Positions 18,665 through 27,246 of a stretch of DNA of 64,000 bases are shown here, in pieces. The notes beneath the pieces are model-generated. The model ran no database searches and was not told the DNA's origin. It saw only the letters and a program-made list of their open reading frames with translations. The translations under genes were made by a program, and so were the position numbers. Where the stretch lies: assembly GCA_024636155.1 (NCBI GenBank), contig JAGXHM010000135.1, positions 1 to 64,000 of the forward strand, in the 5' to 3' direction. Source of the DNA: Deltaproteobacteria bacterium (GTDB taxonomy: Bacteria > Desulfobacterota > Desulfuromonadia > Desulfuromonadales > BM103). The number at the start of each line of letters is the position of its first letter. Within the stretch, counting starts at the first letter, position 1.

Positions 18665-19780
18665 CTAAACCACCTTGACTCGGGCAAAGCCGCCACCCGG
18701 TGTGCGCAGGTTAGTCACTTGGCCACGATAAAGACGGGCGGTTACACCAAGCGCTCGGTCGCGGTAGGCATAGAGGCGCAGATCCGTTTTCATCGGATCA
18801 TGATCAGGGACATCTGTCATGGAAGGAGGCACCAGTTCCTGGACGAGAGTTGTTGTTGCCGGTAACTCGTCAAACCGTTTACGGCTGATCTTTTCACCAA
18901 GCAAAACACCTCGACTGCCGAAGCTGTCAACCGGCTTGAAAACACGTTGTTTTCTTAACGACCAAACTTGCTGTAAATCGAGAGTTGAGAGGAGAGAACA
19001 TGCTGGAAGCGTTTTGTCGAGGAGAGCCTGTTCAGTAGTAGAGAGAGAGAAGTCTGCCCTCTTTACCGGATCAGTCCAGAGCACCAGTCGACGCTTGTCG
19101 GCAAGCAGCCCGTAAAGATGCGGGTTGGGAGACAGGCAAACCTTGCGTGCCAGATAAGCGGCGCGCAAACCGGCCATACTTTCGCTCTCCAGATAAAAAT
19201 CGCAGTGACGATTGTACACAAAATCGACAGGTTGACCATTTAGCCACACTCCATCAGCAGATGCATCCAGTTGCTGAGGATCGACAATTTCGGTGGGCAC
19301 ACCCCATGCGGTGAAAAGATCAGCAAAGGCGCGCATTTCCGGATAGAGAAACTGTTGATCCGGATCCTCATCAACAATCACGATCCGATCCGGCTTGGAT
19401 TTATTACCGCCTGAATAGTGGCTAATTTCTTCGGCAAAGGTTAACAACAGACGCTTTTTAAGCTTCATTTTGAGTGACGCCGGTTCAATCGGCAGGGACG
19501 GATCGTGCACCAGATAGGCAAACAGGCCACCGCCGGCATTGGTGTTGACCTCAATCAGACGCGGGACATCTCCGGCGAGATGAAAATCGTAGCACATCAT
19601 GACCGCGTCGTGCCCCGGATTAAATTGGGCGATCTCAGGCACTTCGGCATACACCTGCGAACGGTATGCAGGATGGCGGCTCAACCGGTCAAGCAGGCGC
19701 ACCAGCTTGAGCATGCGCCGCAAAGCAGCGGCAGGCAATTCTACAATTGCAAGACTGAGGTTTTCATGCAGGGAGGACAT
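18665..19780 (-). CDS. Stand-alone ATP-grasp-like protein, probably circularly permuted
   Basis: A 371-residue cytoplasmic protein with ATP-grasp features in permuted order: the metal-binding strand LIEVNTNAGGG (Glu77, Asn79) comes early, while the nucleotide lysine and loop FKPVDSFGSRGV (Lys282) and LVQELVPP come late. It ends with DLRLYAYRD and TPGGGF. The DLR...GGG ending matches the layout of the permuted ATP-grasp protein at 9643-11127. It is probably an amide or peptide ligase with unknown substrate. It is transcribed alone on the minus strand, about 6 kb from the transglutaminase cassettes. Confidence 0.7.
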   Translation of the reverse strand: MSSLHENLSLAIVELPAAALRRMLKLVRLLDRLSRHPAYRSQVYAEVPEIAQFNPGHDAVMMCYDFHLAGDVPRLIEVNTNAGGGLFAYLVHDPSLPIEPASLKMKLKKRLLLTFAEEISHYSGGNKSKPDRIVIVDEDPDQQFLYPEMRAFADLFTAWGVPTEIVDPQQLDASADGVWLNGQPVDFVYNRHCDFYLESESMAGLRAAYLARKVCLSPNPHLYGLLADKRRLVLWTDPVKRADFSLSTTEQALLDKTLPACSLLSTLDLQQVWSLRKQRVFKPVDSFGSRGVLLGEKISRKRFDELPATTTLVQELVPPSMTDVPDHDPMKTDLRLYAYRDRALGVTARLYRGQVTNLRTPGGGFARVKVV

Positions 19781-19856
19781 GGCGCATCCTGAGTCAGAGA
19801 AACAAACGTCGAACTGATTGTGCCACAGTCTGATCTTGAGACAAAGAAGAGATGTG

Positions 19857-19902
19857 AACTGGGACTCTTGTCATTTAACGCTAAATGACAAGAGTCCCGG
19901 TT
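19857..19902. repeat. Long perfect palindrome
   Basis: Arms GGGACTCTTGTCATTTA (19861-19877) and its exact reverse complement (19882-19898) are separated by ACGC; outer bases extend the stem to about 21 bp with one G-U pair. No T-run follows on either strand. It lies after the lutBA stop and could be a transcript end or processing signal, or a small palindromic repeat. Confidence 0.85.
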
Positions 19903-19950
19903 TACGCGTTCTTCTGGAGAGAGCAGCAAAGAGAGCAGACGAGGGACGTA

Positions 19951-22098
19951 CTACTCCAGCGATTCAGCTAAGAGCTGGACCGTGTGCATCGCCCGAACCT
20001 CGACCCCTTGCTTTTCGAGACCGCCACGCAGCTGCAACATACAGCCGGGGCAATCCATGGCGACGCAGGTTGCACCGCTCTTTTCAATATCCTTGATCTT
20101 GTCGCCAAGAATCTGTTTGGAGATGTCGGGGTGACTGGTCAACGAATAGGAGCCGCCAAACCCACAGCAACGATCGGCATGATCCATCTCGACCAATTCC
20201 CGACCAGAGGTTGTCAACAGCTCGCGCGGTTCTTTCCAGACCCCGGCACCACGCTTGAGGTGGCAAGAGTCATGATAGGTAACCTTCTCTGCAGCCGAGA
20301 TGCCCTTAAAGACTTCTGCAGCACCAAGCTGGTTGACGATGAAGCCGGCGGCATCGACGGTGATTTCGGCCAGATGCTCAGCCTTTGCGGCCCAGACCGG
20401 GTTGTCCTTAAGGAATTCGACGAAATCCCGCTGCAATGCCATAGTACAGGTCGGACAGGTGGTAATGACGAAATCAGGATCGTCCTTGAGCATCGCGGCA
20501 ATATTCTGCTCTGCCAGAGCAATCGCTGTTTCCTTGTCTCCTGAGTAAAGAGCCGGCACCCCGCAGCAGTTCTGCTCGAGCGGGTAAGAGACCTCGACAT
20601 TGAGTTTATTCATCACCTTGATCAGGTCAATGCCGAGTTCCGGATAGAGGAAGTCATTGGCGCAGCCTCCAAAGAGCGCGACCTTGTAGCGAGGCTTTTC
20701 AAGCTTTTGCGGAATCTTCTGCCACTGGTCGCGCAGCGATTTTTCGGCGATCGCCGGCAGGGTACGCCACTCGGTCAATGAAGAGAAAAAGAGTGGCAGA
20801 TGACGGATCGTGCGGTGGCCACCGGTCACCGGCTTCTGTAGCAGCGAGGCGGCGCGGATCAGGCTGTGGAACAACTTGCGGTTCCGCATCACTTTGCGGA
20901 AAACGATCGACTTGCCAACCCCAATCCCTTCTTCATGGCCGATGGTCTCACGCAGACTGAGAATAATGTTTTCCAGATCGATGTTCGATGGGCAGACGGT
21001 GACACAGGCGCGGCAACCGATGCAGGCGCGAACGATCTCGGCAGCATTGTCCAAACCGTGAAAAAATGCGGTCAGGATAATGCCGATGGCGCCGATGTAG
21101 ACATGGCCGAAGACATGGCCGCCTACAGTCTGGTAGACCGGGCAGACGTTGGCGCAGGGACCGCACTTGATACAGCGCAGAGCATCTCGACATTGCGGCG
21201 ACTCGGCCAGCGCGCTGCGGCCGTTATCGAGCAGCACCAGGTGCAGCTCCTTCTCACCGTCACCACAGGGGACTGCGCCGCGGATCCAGGTCACGTAGGA
21301 GGTCAGCAGCTGACCGGTGGCGTTCTTCGGCAGGGTGCGGATGATCGTCGCCGCATCCTCGAGGGTTGGTACAATCTTTTCCACCCCGAGCAAGGCAACA
21401 TGAATCTTCGGCAGGGTCGAGACCAGTCTGGCATTGCCCTCGTTGGTAATCAGGGCAATGCCGCCGGTTTCAGCGACCGCGATGTTGGCCCCGGTAATCC
21501 CCATGTCGGCATCGAGGTAACCCTGGCGCAACTGCTCGCGAGCAACCTGTACCAAGTGGGCAATTTCTGCAGGTTCTTGAATGCCAGTCACCTTGCTGAA
21601 CAGTTCGGCAACCTCTTCCTTGAACATGTGGATCGCCGGCATCACCATGTGACTTGGTCGCTGACCGGCAAGCTGAATAATCCATTCGCCCAGATCGGTC
21701 TCGAGCGCCTCGACACCAGCACTTTCAAGAGCATGGTTGAGATGAGTCTCTTCACTCGCCATGCTCTTGCTTTTGGCCGCCAGCTTAACCCCTCTGGACT
21801 TGGCCAGTTCGGCAATATAGCTGTTGGCATCAGCGGCGGTTTTTGCCAGATAAACCGTGGCACCTGCCGCCTCGGCATTGGCGATGAACTGCTCGAGATA
21901 CTGCTGGCGATGCGCGGCCACCTCATCCTTGCTGGCGGCGATCTCCTGACGTAAAGCCTCAAAATCATATTGGCTGAAGGCCTTCTCGCGGGCGAGCAGA
22001 AAGGCATCGCCGAACTTGTGCAGGGCATCCTGTAATTTCGGCGTTGCCAGCGCATGATCGATGCGGAGCTGATATTCCTTAGCGCGGACTTTACTCAT
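19951..22098 (-). CDS. lutBA: LutB-LutA fusion, L-lactate oxidation iron-sulfur protein
   Basis: A 715-residue fusion of two proteins that are separate in Bacillus. Residues ~1-300 are a LUD domain (ITGANIAVAETGGIALITNEGN). Then come two 4Fe-4S motifs (CIKCGPCANVCP and CIGCRACVTVCP). The C-terminal LutA-like part has two cysteine-rich CCG repeats (NCCGVPALYSGD, RCCGFGGSYSL, CPGCMLQLRGG). With LutC it forms a flavin-independent lactate dehydrogenase complex passing electrons to the quinone pool or cytochromes. Shine-Dalgarno AAGGAA precedes the ATG. It lies 32 bases after lutC and ends just before the long palindrome. Confidence 0.92.
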   Translation of the reverse strand: MSKVRAKEYQLRIDHALATPKLQDALHKFGDAFLLAREKAFSQYDFEALRQEIAASKDEVAAHRQQYLEQFIANAEAAGATVYLAKTAADANSYIAELAKSRGVKLAAKSKSMASEETHLNHALESAGVEALETDLGEWIIQLAGQRPSHMVMPAIHMFKEEVAELFSKVTGIQEPAEIAHLVQVAREQLRQGYLDADMGITGANIAVAETGGIALITNEGNARLVSTLPKIHVALLGVEKIVPTLEDAATIIRTLPKNATGQLLTSYVTWIRGAVPCGDGEKELHLVLLDNGRSALAESPQCRDALRCIKCGPCANVCPVYQTVGGHVFGHVYIGAIGIILTAFFHGLDNAAEIVRACIGCRACVTVCPSNIDLENIILSLRETIGHEEGIGVGKSIVFRKVMRNRKLFHSLIRAASLLQKPVTGGHRTIRHLPLFFSSLTEWRTLPAIAEKSLRDQWQKIPQKLEKPRYKVALFGGCANDFLYPELGIDLIKVMNKLNVEVSYPLEQNCCGVPALYSGDKETAIALAEQNIAAMLKDDPDFVITTCPTCTMALQRDFVEFLKDNPVWAAKAEHLAEITVDAAGFIVNQLGAAEVFKGISAAEKVTYHDSCHLKRGAGVWKEPRELLTTSGRELVEMDHADRCCGFGGSYSLTSHPDISKQILGDKIKDIEKSGATCVAMDCPGCMLQLRGGLEKQGVEVRAMHTVQLLAESLE

Positions 22099-22130
22099 AA
22101 TTTCATTCCTTAACTCTCAAATGTGACCAA

Positions 22131-22694
22131 CTACATTTCCAATGGATCGTCAGAGAGACCGGAGAAGAGCAGAATATGCAACTCCTTCGGCCCATGAACG
22201 CCGATAGTCAGCACCCGTTCGATATCCGCAGTGCGGCTCGGCCCTGTGATATAGGCCAGGTAGTTGCGCGAACTGTTCTGATGGAAGGTACGCAGATGGG
22301 GGACAGCGGCCAGATCGTCTACAAGAATCTTGGCGGGGTCGAGCAGCACCACGTGATGCTCCGGCAGGGTGGTTGCCAGACGGATATCTTCGGCAGTGCT
22401 TTCCAGCACCACGGTTCCGGTAGCGGCAAAAGCAAAATTAGCCCCGGTCACGCCGACTGCAGCTATGGCCGCTCCTTGACGTAGATCGTCTTGCACCAAG
22501 ACGACTCCGGCCTTTTTGATGGCGGCCGCCAATTTGAGCCGTTCAGACGAGGCAAAGTGCGGCACCATGACCGGACCGGTCGCAAGCTGCTTAACGTAGT
22601 CGACCACGCCCTCAACCCCCGAGACAGATTCAACCTTGGCGCCAACGGCGCGGGCTGCCTCGCTAAAAACTGTGACCAGTCTCTCTTCTTGCAT
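22131..22694 (-). CDS. lutC: LutC, lactate utilisation LUD protein
   Basis: A 187-residue LUD-domain protein (GVTGANFAFAATGTVVLEST; HVVLLDPAKILVDDL). It is the third part of the LutABC lactate oxidation complex and precedes the LutB-LutA fusion. The ATG at 22694 is chosen because GAGGAG lies eight bases before it; the GTG at 22703 in the ORF track sits too close to that site. A GntR-type operator lies about 20 bases upstream of the start. Confidence 0.9.
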   Translation of the reverse strand: MQEERLVTVFSEAARAVGAKVESVSGVEGVVDYVKQLATGPVMVPHFASSERLKLAAAIKKAGVVLVQDDLRQGAAIAAVGVTGANFAFAATGTVVLESTAEDIRLATTLPEHHVVLLDPAKILVDDLAAVPHLRTFHQNSSRNYLAYITGPSRTADIERVLTIGVHGPKELHILLFSGLSDDPLEM

Positions 22695-22713
22695 GAGACG
22701 CACTCCTCATAAT

Positions 22714-22724
22714 TGGTCTGACCA
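22714..22724. promoter_or_regulatory. FadR/LldR-type operator before lutC
   Basis: Perfect palindrome TGGTC-T-GACCA in the context AATTGGTCTGACCATTAATT. The TGGT-N3-ACCA core matches the known PdhR/LldR/FadR-subfamily boxes and two other sites in this window (27147 and 41804). Confidence 0.75.
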
Positions 22725-22821
22725 TTAATTGGTTTATCGTATGGGGCGCCCTGCTCCAAGTCAAGAAAAAAGCAAACGCCGTTTTCATAACTTCACGTGC
22801 TGGGCGATTTCATCCAGAACT

Positions 22822-24267
22822 TTATTCACGACCCAGCGGGATCTGGTATTTAGCCATCTTCTTGTAGAGCACGGTACGATGGATACCGAGCAGCTTGGCG
22901 GCCTTGGCCTTGTTATTGCCAGTCAACTCCAAAGCCTTGCGCAAGGCCTCCCGTTCCGCCTCGGCGACGACTGCACCGAGGTCCCACTGGCCACTTTTCA
23001 AGGAGGTCAGGGTCGGCCGACTCAGGTAAAAAGGGAGGTCGCATGCGTCAATGGAGTTGCCTTCAATGGTAAAAGCGGTCCGCTCCAGGACATTGATCAG
23101 TTCACGGATGTTGCCCGGCCAATGATAACCATCCAGCACCTTCTCTGCCGCTGGAGTCAGTTGATAACGAGAACCCGGATAGTTTTCAGCAATCTTGCCC
23201 AGCAGGTGCCTGGCCAAAGGGATGATGTCTCCCTGACGATCCCGCAGCGGCGGGACTTCGAGGGAAACCACGTTCAAGCGATAGAAGAGATCCTCTCTGA
23301 ACAGCTTCTGTTTGACCATCGTTTCCAGATCACGGTTGGTGGCAGCAATAATCCGAAAATCGCTTTTGAGCATCTGGTTTCCTCCCACCCGCTCAAAAAG
23401 CTTATCTTCCAGAACGCGCAGCAATTTGGGCTGCAACTCAAGAGGCATCTCACCGATCTCATCGAGAAACAGGGTGCCGCCGTCGGCCAATTCCAACTTG
23501 CCTGGTTTCCCCGCGGTCTTGGCTCCGGTAAAAGCCCCCTCTGTGTAGCCGAACAGTTCTGATTCGAACAGTTCTTTGGGGATGGCTGCACAATTGATGT
23601 GAATAGAGGGTTTCTTATGCCGCGAACTGCGCTGATGAATCGCCTGGGCAAACAACTCTTTACCGGTTCCCGACTCCCCGGTTAGAAGAATCGGCAAGTC
23701 AGTAAGCGCTGCTTTGCGCGCAGCCTCTTTCAGAGCGACGATCGGCGGACTCTCACCGCGGATACTATCGAAATTGTAACGACTGGAGCGCAGTGAAATC
23801 AATTCTTTTTCGTACAGCTTCAGCTTTGACTCCAACAGACTCAGGTTGTTGGCCAAACGGCCCACATCACTGACCTGCTTGAACATGATCTGACCAAAGG
23901 CGGCGACGACTTTGCCATCATCAAAGATGGGGATTCGCTGCACCACCATATCCCGCCCCATGGTGGTAAAGATCTGGTTAAGCTCTGCCTTGCCGGTTCT
24001 GGCAACGATATGCATGCGGCTGCCTTCGAGAACCTCGGTGACATGCTTACCGATCACCTGATCGGCCTCGATGCCAAGAAAACGAGCGTAAGGACGATTG
24101 AAATAGAGGATGTTGCCTTCCTTGTCAGTGACCAATGCACCATTTTCAATGTGGTCGAAGATCAGATTGGCAAGCTTCAGTCGGCGGCTTGTCTCTTGCC
24201 ATAGCTCTTCGGACGGTATGGTCGCTTCCTGAGTTCGTGGCTGCGATTCCGACTCGAGTACATTCAT
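22822..24267 (-). CDS. PAS-containing sigma-54 activator
   Basis: A 481-residue enhancer-binding protein. A PAS domain lies at about 35-145 (LANLIFDHIENGALVTDKEG). The AAA+ core has Walker A GESGTGKE, the sigma-54 contact loop GAFTGA, Walker B GGTLFLDEIGEM and a GNIRELINVLER sensor segment. A Fis-type helix-turn-helix ends the protein (NNKAKAAKLLGIHRTVLYKK). The start at 24267 follows AAGGGAG. It is divergent from the CoA-transferase/hydroxybutyrate dehydrogenase operon, which has a -24/-12 promoter, so it likely activates that operon in response to a ligand or redox cue bound by PAS. Confidence 0.93.
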   Translation of the reverse strand: MNVLESESQPRTQEATIPSEELWQETSRRLKLANLIFDHIENGALVTDKEGNILYFNRPYARFLGIEADQVIGKHVTEVLEGSRMHIVARTGKAELNQIFTTMGRDMVVQRIPIFDDGKVVAAFGQIMFKQVSDVGRLANNLSLLESKLKLYEKELISLRSSRYNFDSIRGESPPIVALKEAARKAALTDLPILLTGESGTGKELFAQAIHQRSSRHKKPSIHINCAAIPKELFESELFGYTEGAFTGAKTAGKPGKLELADGGTLFLDEIGEMPLELQPKLLRVLEDKLFERVGGNQMLKSDFRIIAATNRDLETMVKQKLFREDLFYRLNVVSLEVPPLRDRQGDIIPLARHLLGKIAENYPGSRYQLTPAAEKVLDGYHWPGNIRELINVLERTAFTIEGNSIDACDLPFYLSRPTLTSLKSGQWDLGAVVAEAEREALRKALELTGNNKAKAAKLLGIHRTVLYKKMAKYQIPLGRE

Positions 24268-24292
24268 GCGTGCTCCCTTCATACTGTCTTTG

Positions 24293-24312
24293 TTTAGCTA
24301 CATGTAGCTAAA
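24293..24312. promoter_or_regulatory. 20-bp perfect palindrome, candidate activator binding site
   Basis: TTTAGCTACATGTAGCTAAA is perfectly symmetric and lies 26 bases upstream of the sigma-54 activator start and about 310 bases upstream of the -24/-12 promoter. The position suits an upstream activator or autoregulatory site; binding is inferred. Confidence 0.6.
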
Positions 24313-24886
24313 TACTGACAATCTGGCTCGACTCGTCTCTGCGGCAACTCAGACCGTCGCTTTTTTCCGTTGCTAACCTGCTGATTCATAGTCGCTTTTG
24401 TCTGGCGCCTTGTACTCACAGCTATTCTACTGCAACGATATTCAGATGCAAATCAAAGGTAGCTCTCTGTCAATGTGTAGTCAAGCGAATACACATATTC
24501 CTTCAGCAAACCTGTCGCTGACTTCTCCTGAGATCCTGAGGTCTTCTCTCTCTCAGCCTAACCAACTGATTTATATCGATTTATCTCTTGGAAGAGCAAA
24601 AACCAAGACGAATTTACGCGTCTGGCCTGCAACTTGCTCAATGGTTAACTTAATAACATTTTTCAGCTTCTTTTTAAAAAAGACATCTACAGAGATAAAT
24701 CGACTCGACGATTACTTAACCGGGTCATTTCGGGACATTTGACATTAGCTCCTTTAGCGCTACGTTTAAGCTGTCTGCAGAGAGATATTGACTCTGGCCG
24801 ACATCAATAGCAAAACCTTTGTATCGGTGGCGGAGAAGCCTTCGCCGCCATCTTCGAACATTGCCAACAATCTTTAAGGAGAACCG
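24313..24886. other. Divergent control region
   Basis: No gene. It contains the sigma-54 promoter at 24623 and, near 24820-24848, a GC-rich inverted repeat (GGTGGCGG...CCGCCATC) in the likely leader of the CoA-transferase message. The leader would be about 240 bases long. No riboswitch class was recognised. Confidence 0.5.
24623..24638 (+). promoter_or_regulatory. Sigma-54 (-24/-12) promoter
   Basis: TGGCCTGCAACTTGCT matches the TGGCAC-N5-TTGCW consensus closely, with GG and GC exactly 12 bases apart. It points toward the CoA-transferase gene 249 bases downstream and lies next to a divergent sigma-54 activator gene. Confidence 0.7.
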
Positions 24887-26254
24887 ATGAAACCGATCTA
24901 CACCGATGCTAAAGCCGCCCTGGAAGGACTGGTTACTGACAACATGACCATAGCCGCCGGAGGATTTGGTCTCTGCGGCATCCCCGAAAAATTGATTCTG
25001 GCCCTGCGCGACTCTGGCGCCAAGCAGTTGACCCTGGTCAGCAACAACGCCGGGGTTGATGATTTTGGCCTTGGCCTGCTCTTGCAGACCCGCCAGATCC
25101 GCAAGATGATCTCCTCTTATGTCGGCGAAAACGCCCTTTTTGAAAAACAATTCCTTGATGGCGATCTGGAGCTTGAACTGACACCACAGGGGACCCTCGC
25201 TGAGAAACTTCGTGCCGGTGGAGCAGGCATCCCGGCCTTCTTTACCCGGACCGGTTACGGCACACTGTTAAGCGAGGGGAAGGAGACCAAGGAGTTTAAA
25301 GGTCTCCCCTACGTTCTGGAAGAGAGCATTCAGGCTGATCTGGCTATCGTCAAGGCCTGGAAAGCCGATAAAGCCGGCAACCTGATAATGAACAAGACCG
25401 CCAACAACTTCAATGTTGCCTGCGCCAAGTCAGGCCGCATCACGGTGGCCGAGGTCGAGGAGATCGTTGAGATCGGCGAGCTTGATCCGCATCAGATTCA
25501 CGTCCCCGGCGTTTATGTCGACCGGTTGGTGCTCGGCAGCAACTACGAGAAACCAATCGAGCAGCGGACTGTTTCCGGTGCCGGCATCTCGGCCAAAGGC
25601 TTCAACCCGAAACGCGAGTGGATGGCAAAACGCGTCGCTCAGGAGCTGACAGACGGCGCCTATATCAACCTCGGCATCGGCATGCCGACCCTGGTGGCCA
25701 ACTTCATCCCCGAGGGGATTCAGGTCACCCTGCAATCGGAGAACGGTTTGCTCGGCATTGGACCTTTTCCGACGGAAGACCGACTCGACCCCGACCTGAT
25801 CAATGCCGGCAAGCAAACCATCACCGCCTTGCCCGGTGCCAGCCACTTTGACTCTTCGGAATCCTTCGCCATGATCCGCGGCGGGCACATCGACCTCTCG
25901 GTACTCGGCGGCATGCAGGTCAGTCGAACGGGTGACCTGGCCAACTGGATGATCCCCGGCAAGATGGTCAAGGGACCGGGTGGCGCCATGGACCTGGTCT
26001 CAGGCGTCAAAAAGGTGGTGATCATGATGGAGCATTGCGCCAAAGATGGTACTCCGAAGATCCTCGAGCAATGCGACCTGCCGGTCACCGGTCGACAAGT
26101 GGGCGACCTGCGGGTGACTGACAGGGCGGTCTTCACAGTCGATGCTGAAACGGGGCTGACACTGACCGAGATCTCCCCTTTCTCGAGCTTGGAAGAAGTC
26201 CGCAAGGCCACCGGCTGCACTTTCCAGATTGCCGCCAAGCTGAAAAGTAACTGA
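24887..26254 (+). CDS. 3-oxoacid CoA-transferase, fused alpha and beta subunits
   Basis: A 455-residue fusion of the A and B subunits of a succinyl-CoA:3-ketoacid-type CoA-transferase. The N-terminal half has [14 protein letters not shown]-like sequence ([17 protein letters not shown]) and [12 protein letters not shown]; the C-terminal half has LGIGMPTLV and the catalytic glutamate motif [10 protein letters not shown]. It is the mitochondrial-type arrangement in one chain. It would activate acetoacetate to acetoacetyl-CoA, which fits the 3-hydroxybutyrate dehydrogenase gene 28 bases downstream. Shine-Dalgarno AAGGAGA precedes the ATG. Precise acyl specificity is inferred from context. Confidence 0.9.
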   Translation: MKPIYTDAKAALEGLVTDNMTIAAGGFGLCGIPEKLILALRDSGAKQLTLVSNNAGVDDFGLGLLLQTRQIRKMISSYVGENALFEKQFLDGDLELELTPQGTLAEKLRAGGAGIPAFFTRTGYGTLLSEGKETKEFKGLPYVLEESIQADLAIVKAWKADKAGNLIMNKTANNFNVACAKSGRITVAEVEEIVEIGELDPHQIHVPGVYVDRLVLGSNYEKPIEQRTVSGAGISAKGFNPKREWMAKRVAQELTDGAYINLGIGMPTLVANFIPEGIQVTLQSENGLLGIGPFPTEDRLDPDLINAGKQTITALPGASHFDSSESFAMIRGGHIDLSVLGGMQVSRTGDLANWMIPGKMVKGPGGAMDLVSGVKKVVIMMEHCAKDGTPKILEQCDLPVTGRQVGDLRVTDRAVFTVDAETGLTLTEISPFSSLEEVRKATGCTFQIAAKLKSN

Positions 26255-26282
26255 GCATTTTTATTCATTAAGGAGACGCTGC

Positions 26283-27041
26283 ATGTCACAAAAAGTTGCT
26301 GTTGTCACCGGTGCCGCCAGTGGTATCGGCCTGGCCATCGCTGAAGCTCTGGCCGCGGGCGGCTACCGGCTGGTCATGGCAGATGTCAACGCCGAGTCCG
26401 GCAATCGCGAAGCCGACCGTCTCAAGGCTTACTTCGTCCATGCCGACCTCACCGATCGCGCGGCCTGCAAGGCCTTGATCGATATAGCGGTAACCAAATT
26501 CGGTTCGGTCGATGTGCTGATCAACAATGCTGGCATCCAGCATGTCAGCCCGGTGGAAGACTTCCCCGAGGACAAGTGGGACTTCATGATTCGCCTGATG
26601 CTGACCGCCCCTTTCCTGCTCACCAAGTACGCTTGGCCACAGATGAAAGCGGCCGGATGGGGCCGGGTCATCAACATCAGTTCGGTGCACGGTCTGCGCG
26701 CCAGCGAATTCAAATCAGCCTACATCAGCGCCAAACACGGCATCATGGGTCTGACCAAGACCACTGCCCTGGAAGGCGGACCGTTCGGCATTACGGTCAA
26801 CGCCATCTGTCCAGCTTACGTGCGCACGCCGCTGGTCGACAACCAGATCGATGCCCAGGCAGCCACCCACGGCATCCCCAGAGAGGATGTCATCGGCAGC
26901 GTCATGCTCAAAAAAGCCGCCATTAAAAGGATGATTGAGCCGAATGAGATCGGTTCCGCCGTGTTGTATCTCTGCTCAGATGCCGCTGGATGCATGACCG
27001 GCACCGACTTTACCATCGACTGTGGCTGGTCCGCCTGCTGA
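26283..27041 (+). CDS. bdhA: 3-hydroxybutyrate dehydrogenase (SDR)
   Basis: A 252-residue short-chain dehydrogenase. The cofactor loop is TGAASGIG; NNAG follows at the usual position; the catalytic Ser and Tyr-x3-Lys lie in INISSVHGL and SAYISAKHG. SVHGLRASEFKSAY and VRTPLVDNQI are typical of the D-3-hydroxybutyrate dehydrogenase branch. It oxidises 3-hydroxybutyrate to acetoacetate, the substrate of the CoA-transferase encoded just upstream, so the operon feeds ketone bodies or polyhydroxybutyrate monomers into acetyl-CoA. Confidence 0.9.
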   Translation: MSQKVAVVTGAASGIGLAIAEALAAGGYRLVMADVNAESGNREADRLKAYFVHADLTDRAACKALIDIAVTKFGSVDVLINNAGIQHVSPVEDFPEDKWDFMIRLMLTAPFLLTKYAWPQMKAAGWGRVINISSVHGLRASEFKSAYISAKHGIMGLTKTTALEGGPFGITVNAICPAYVRTPLVDNQIDAQAATHGIPREDVIGSVMLKKAAIKRMIEPNEIGSAVLYLCSDAAGCMTGTDFTIDCGWSAC

Positions 27042-27146
27042 ACGGGAAAACTTACTACGCAAACTCAGTCGAAAAAATTTATTCAATACAACGCTGTTTG
27101 TTTTTTTACTTGACCTGTCAGAAAAGATTAGCTACCGTCTCAAAAC

Positions 27147-27157
27147 TGGTCATACCA
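27147..27157. promoter_or_regulatory. FadR/LldR-type operator before the TRAP operon
   Basis: TGGTCATACCA in the context AACTGGTCATACCAATT, about 90 bases upstream of dctP. On the other strand it reads TGGTATGACCA, identical to the site upstream of the GntR regulator gene at 41804. Confidence 0.75.
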
Positions 27158-27246
27158 ATTATTGGTAATGCAACTAACTTAAGAGGGCTACCTGCCTGAC
27201 ACCTTGGCGGCCCATTTCTACTCACCCGCAAAAAAGAGGAGGTCGT

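Noticed and set aside
19818-20096. 92-residue plus-strand ORF through the palindrome
   Set aside because: Created by the symmetry of the hairpin and by lutBA antisense sequence.
20866-21954. 362-residue ORF opposite lutBA
   Set aside because: Fully antisense to a well-supported gene, no recognisable motif and no ribosome site.
22729-23562. 277-residue ORF opposite the sigma-54 activator
   Set aside because: Shadow of the AAA+ gene; the true gene has all catalytic motifs.
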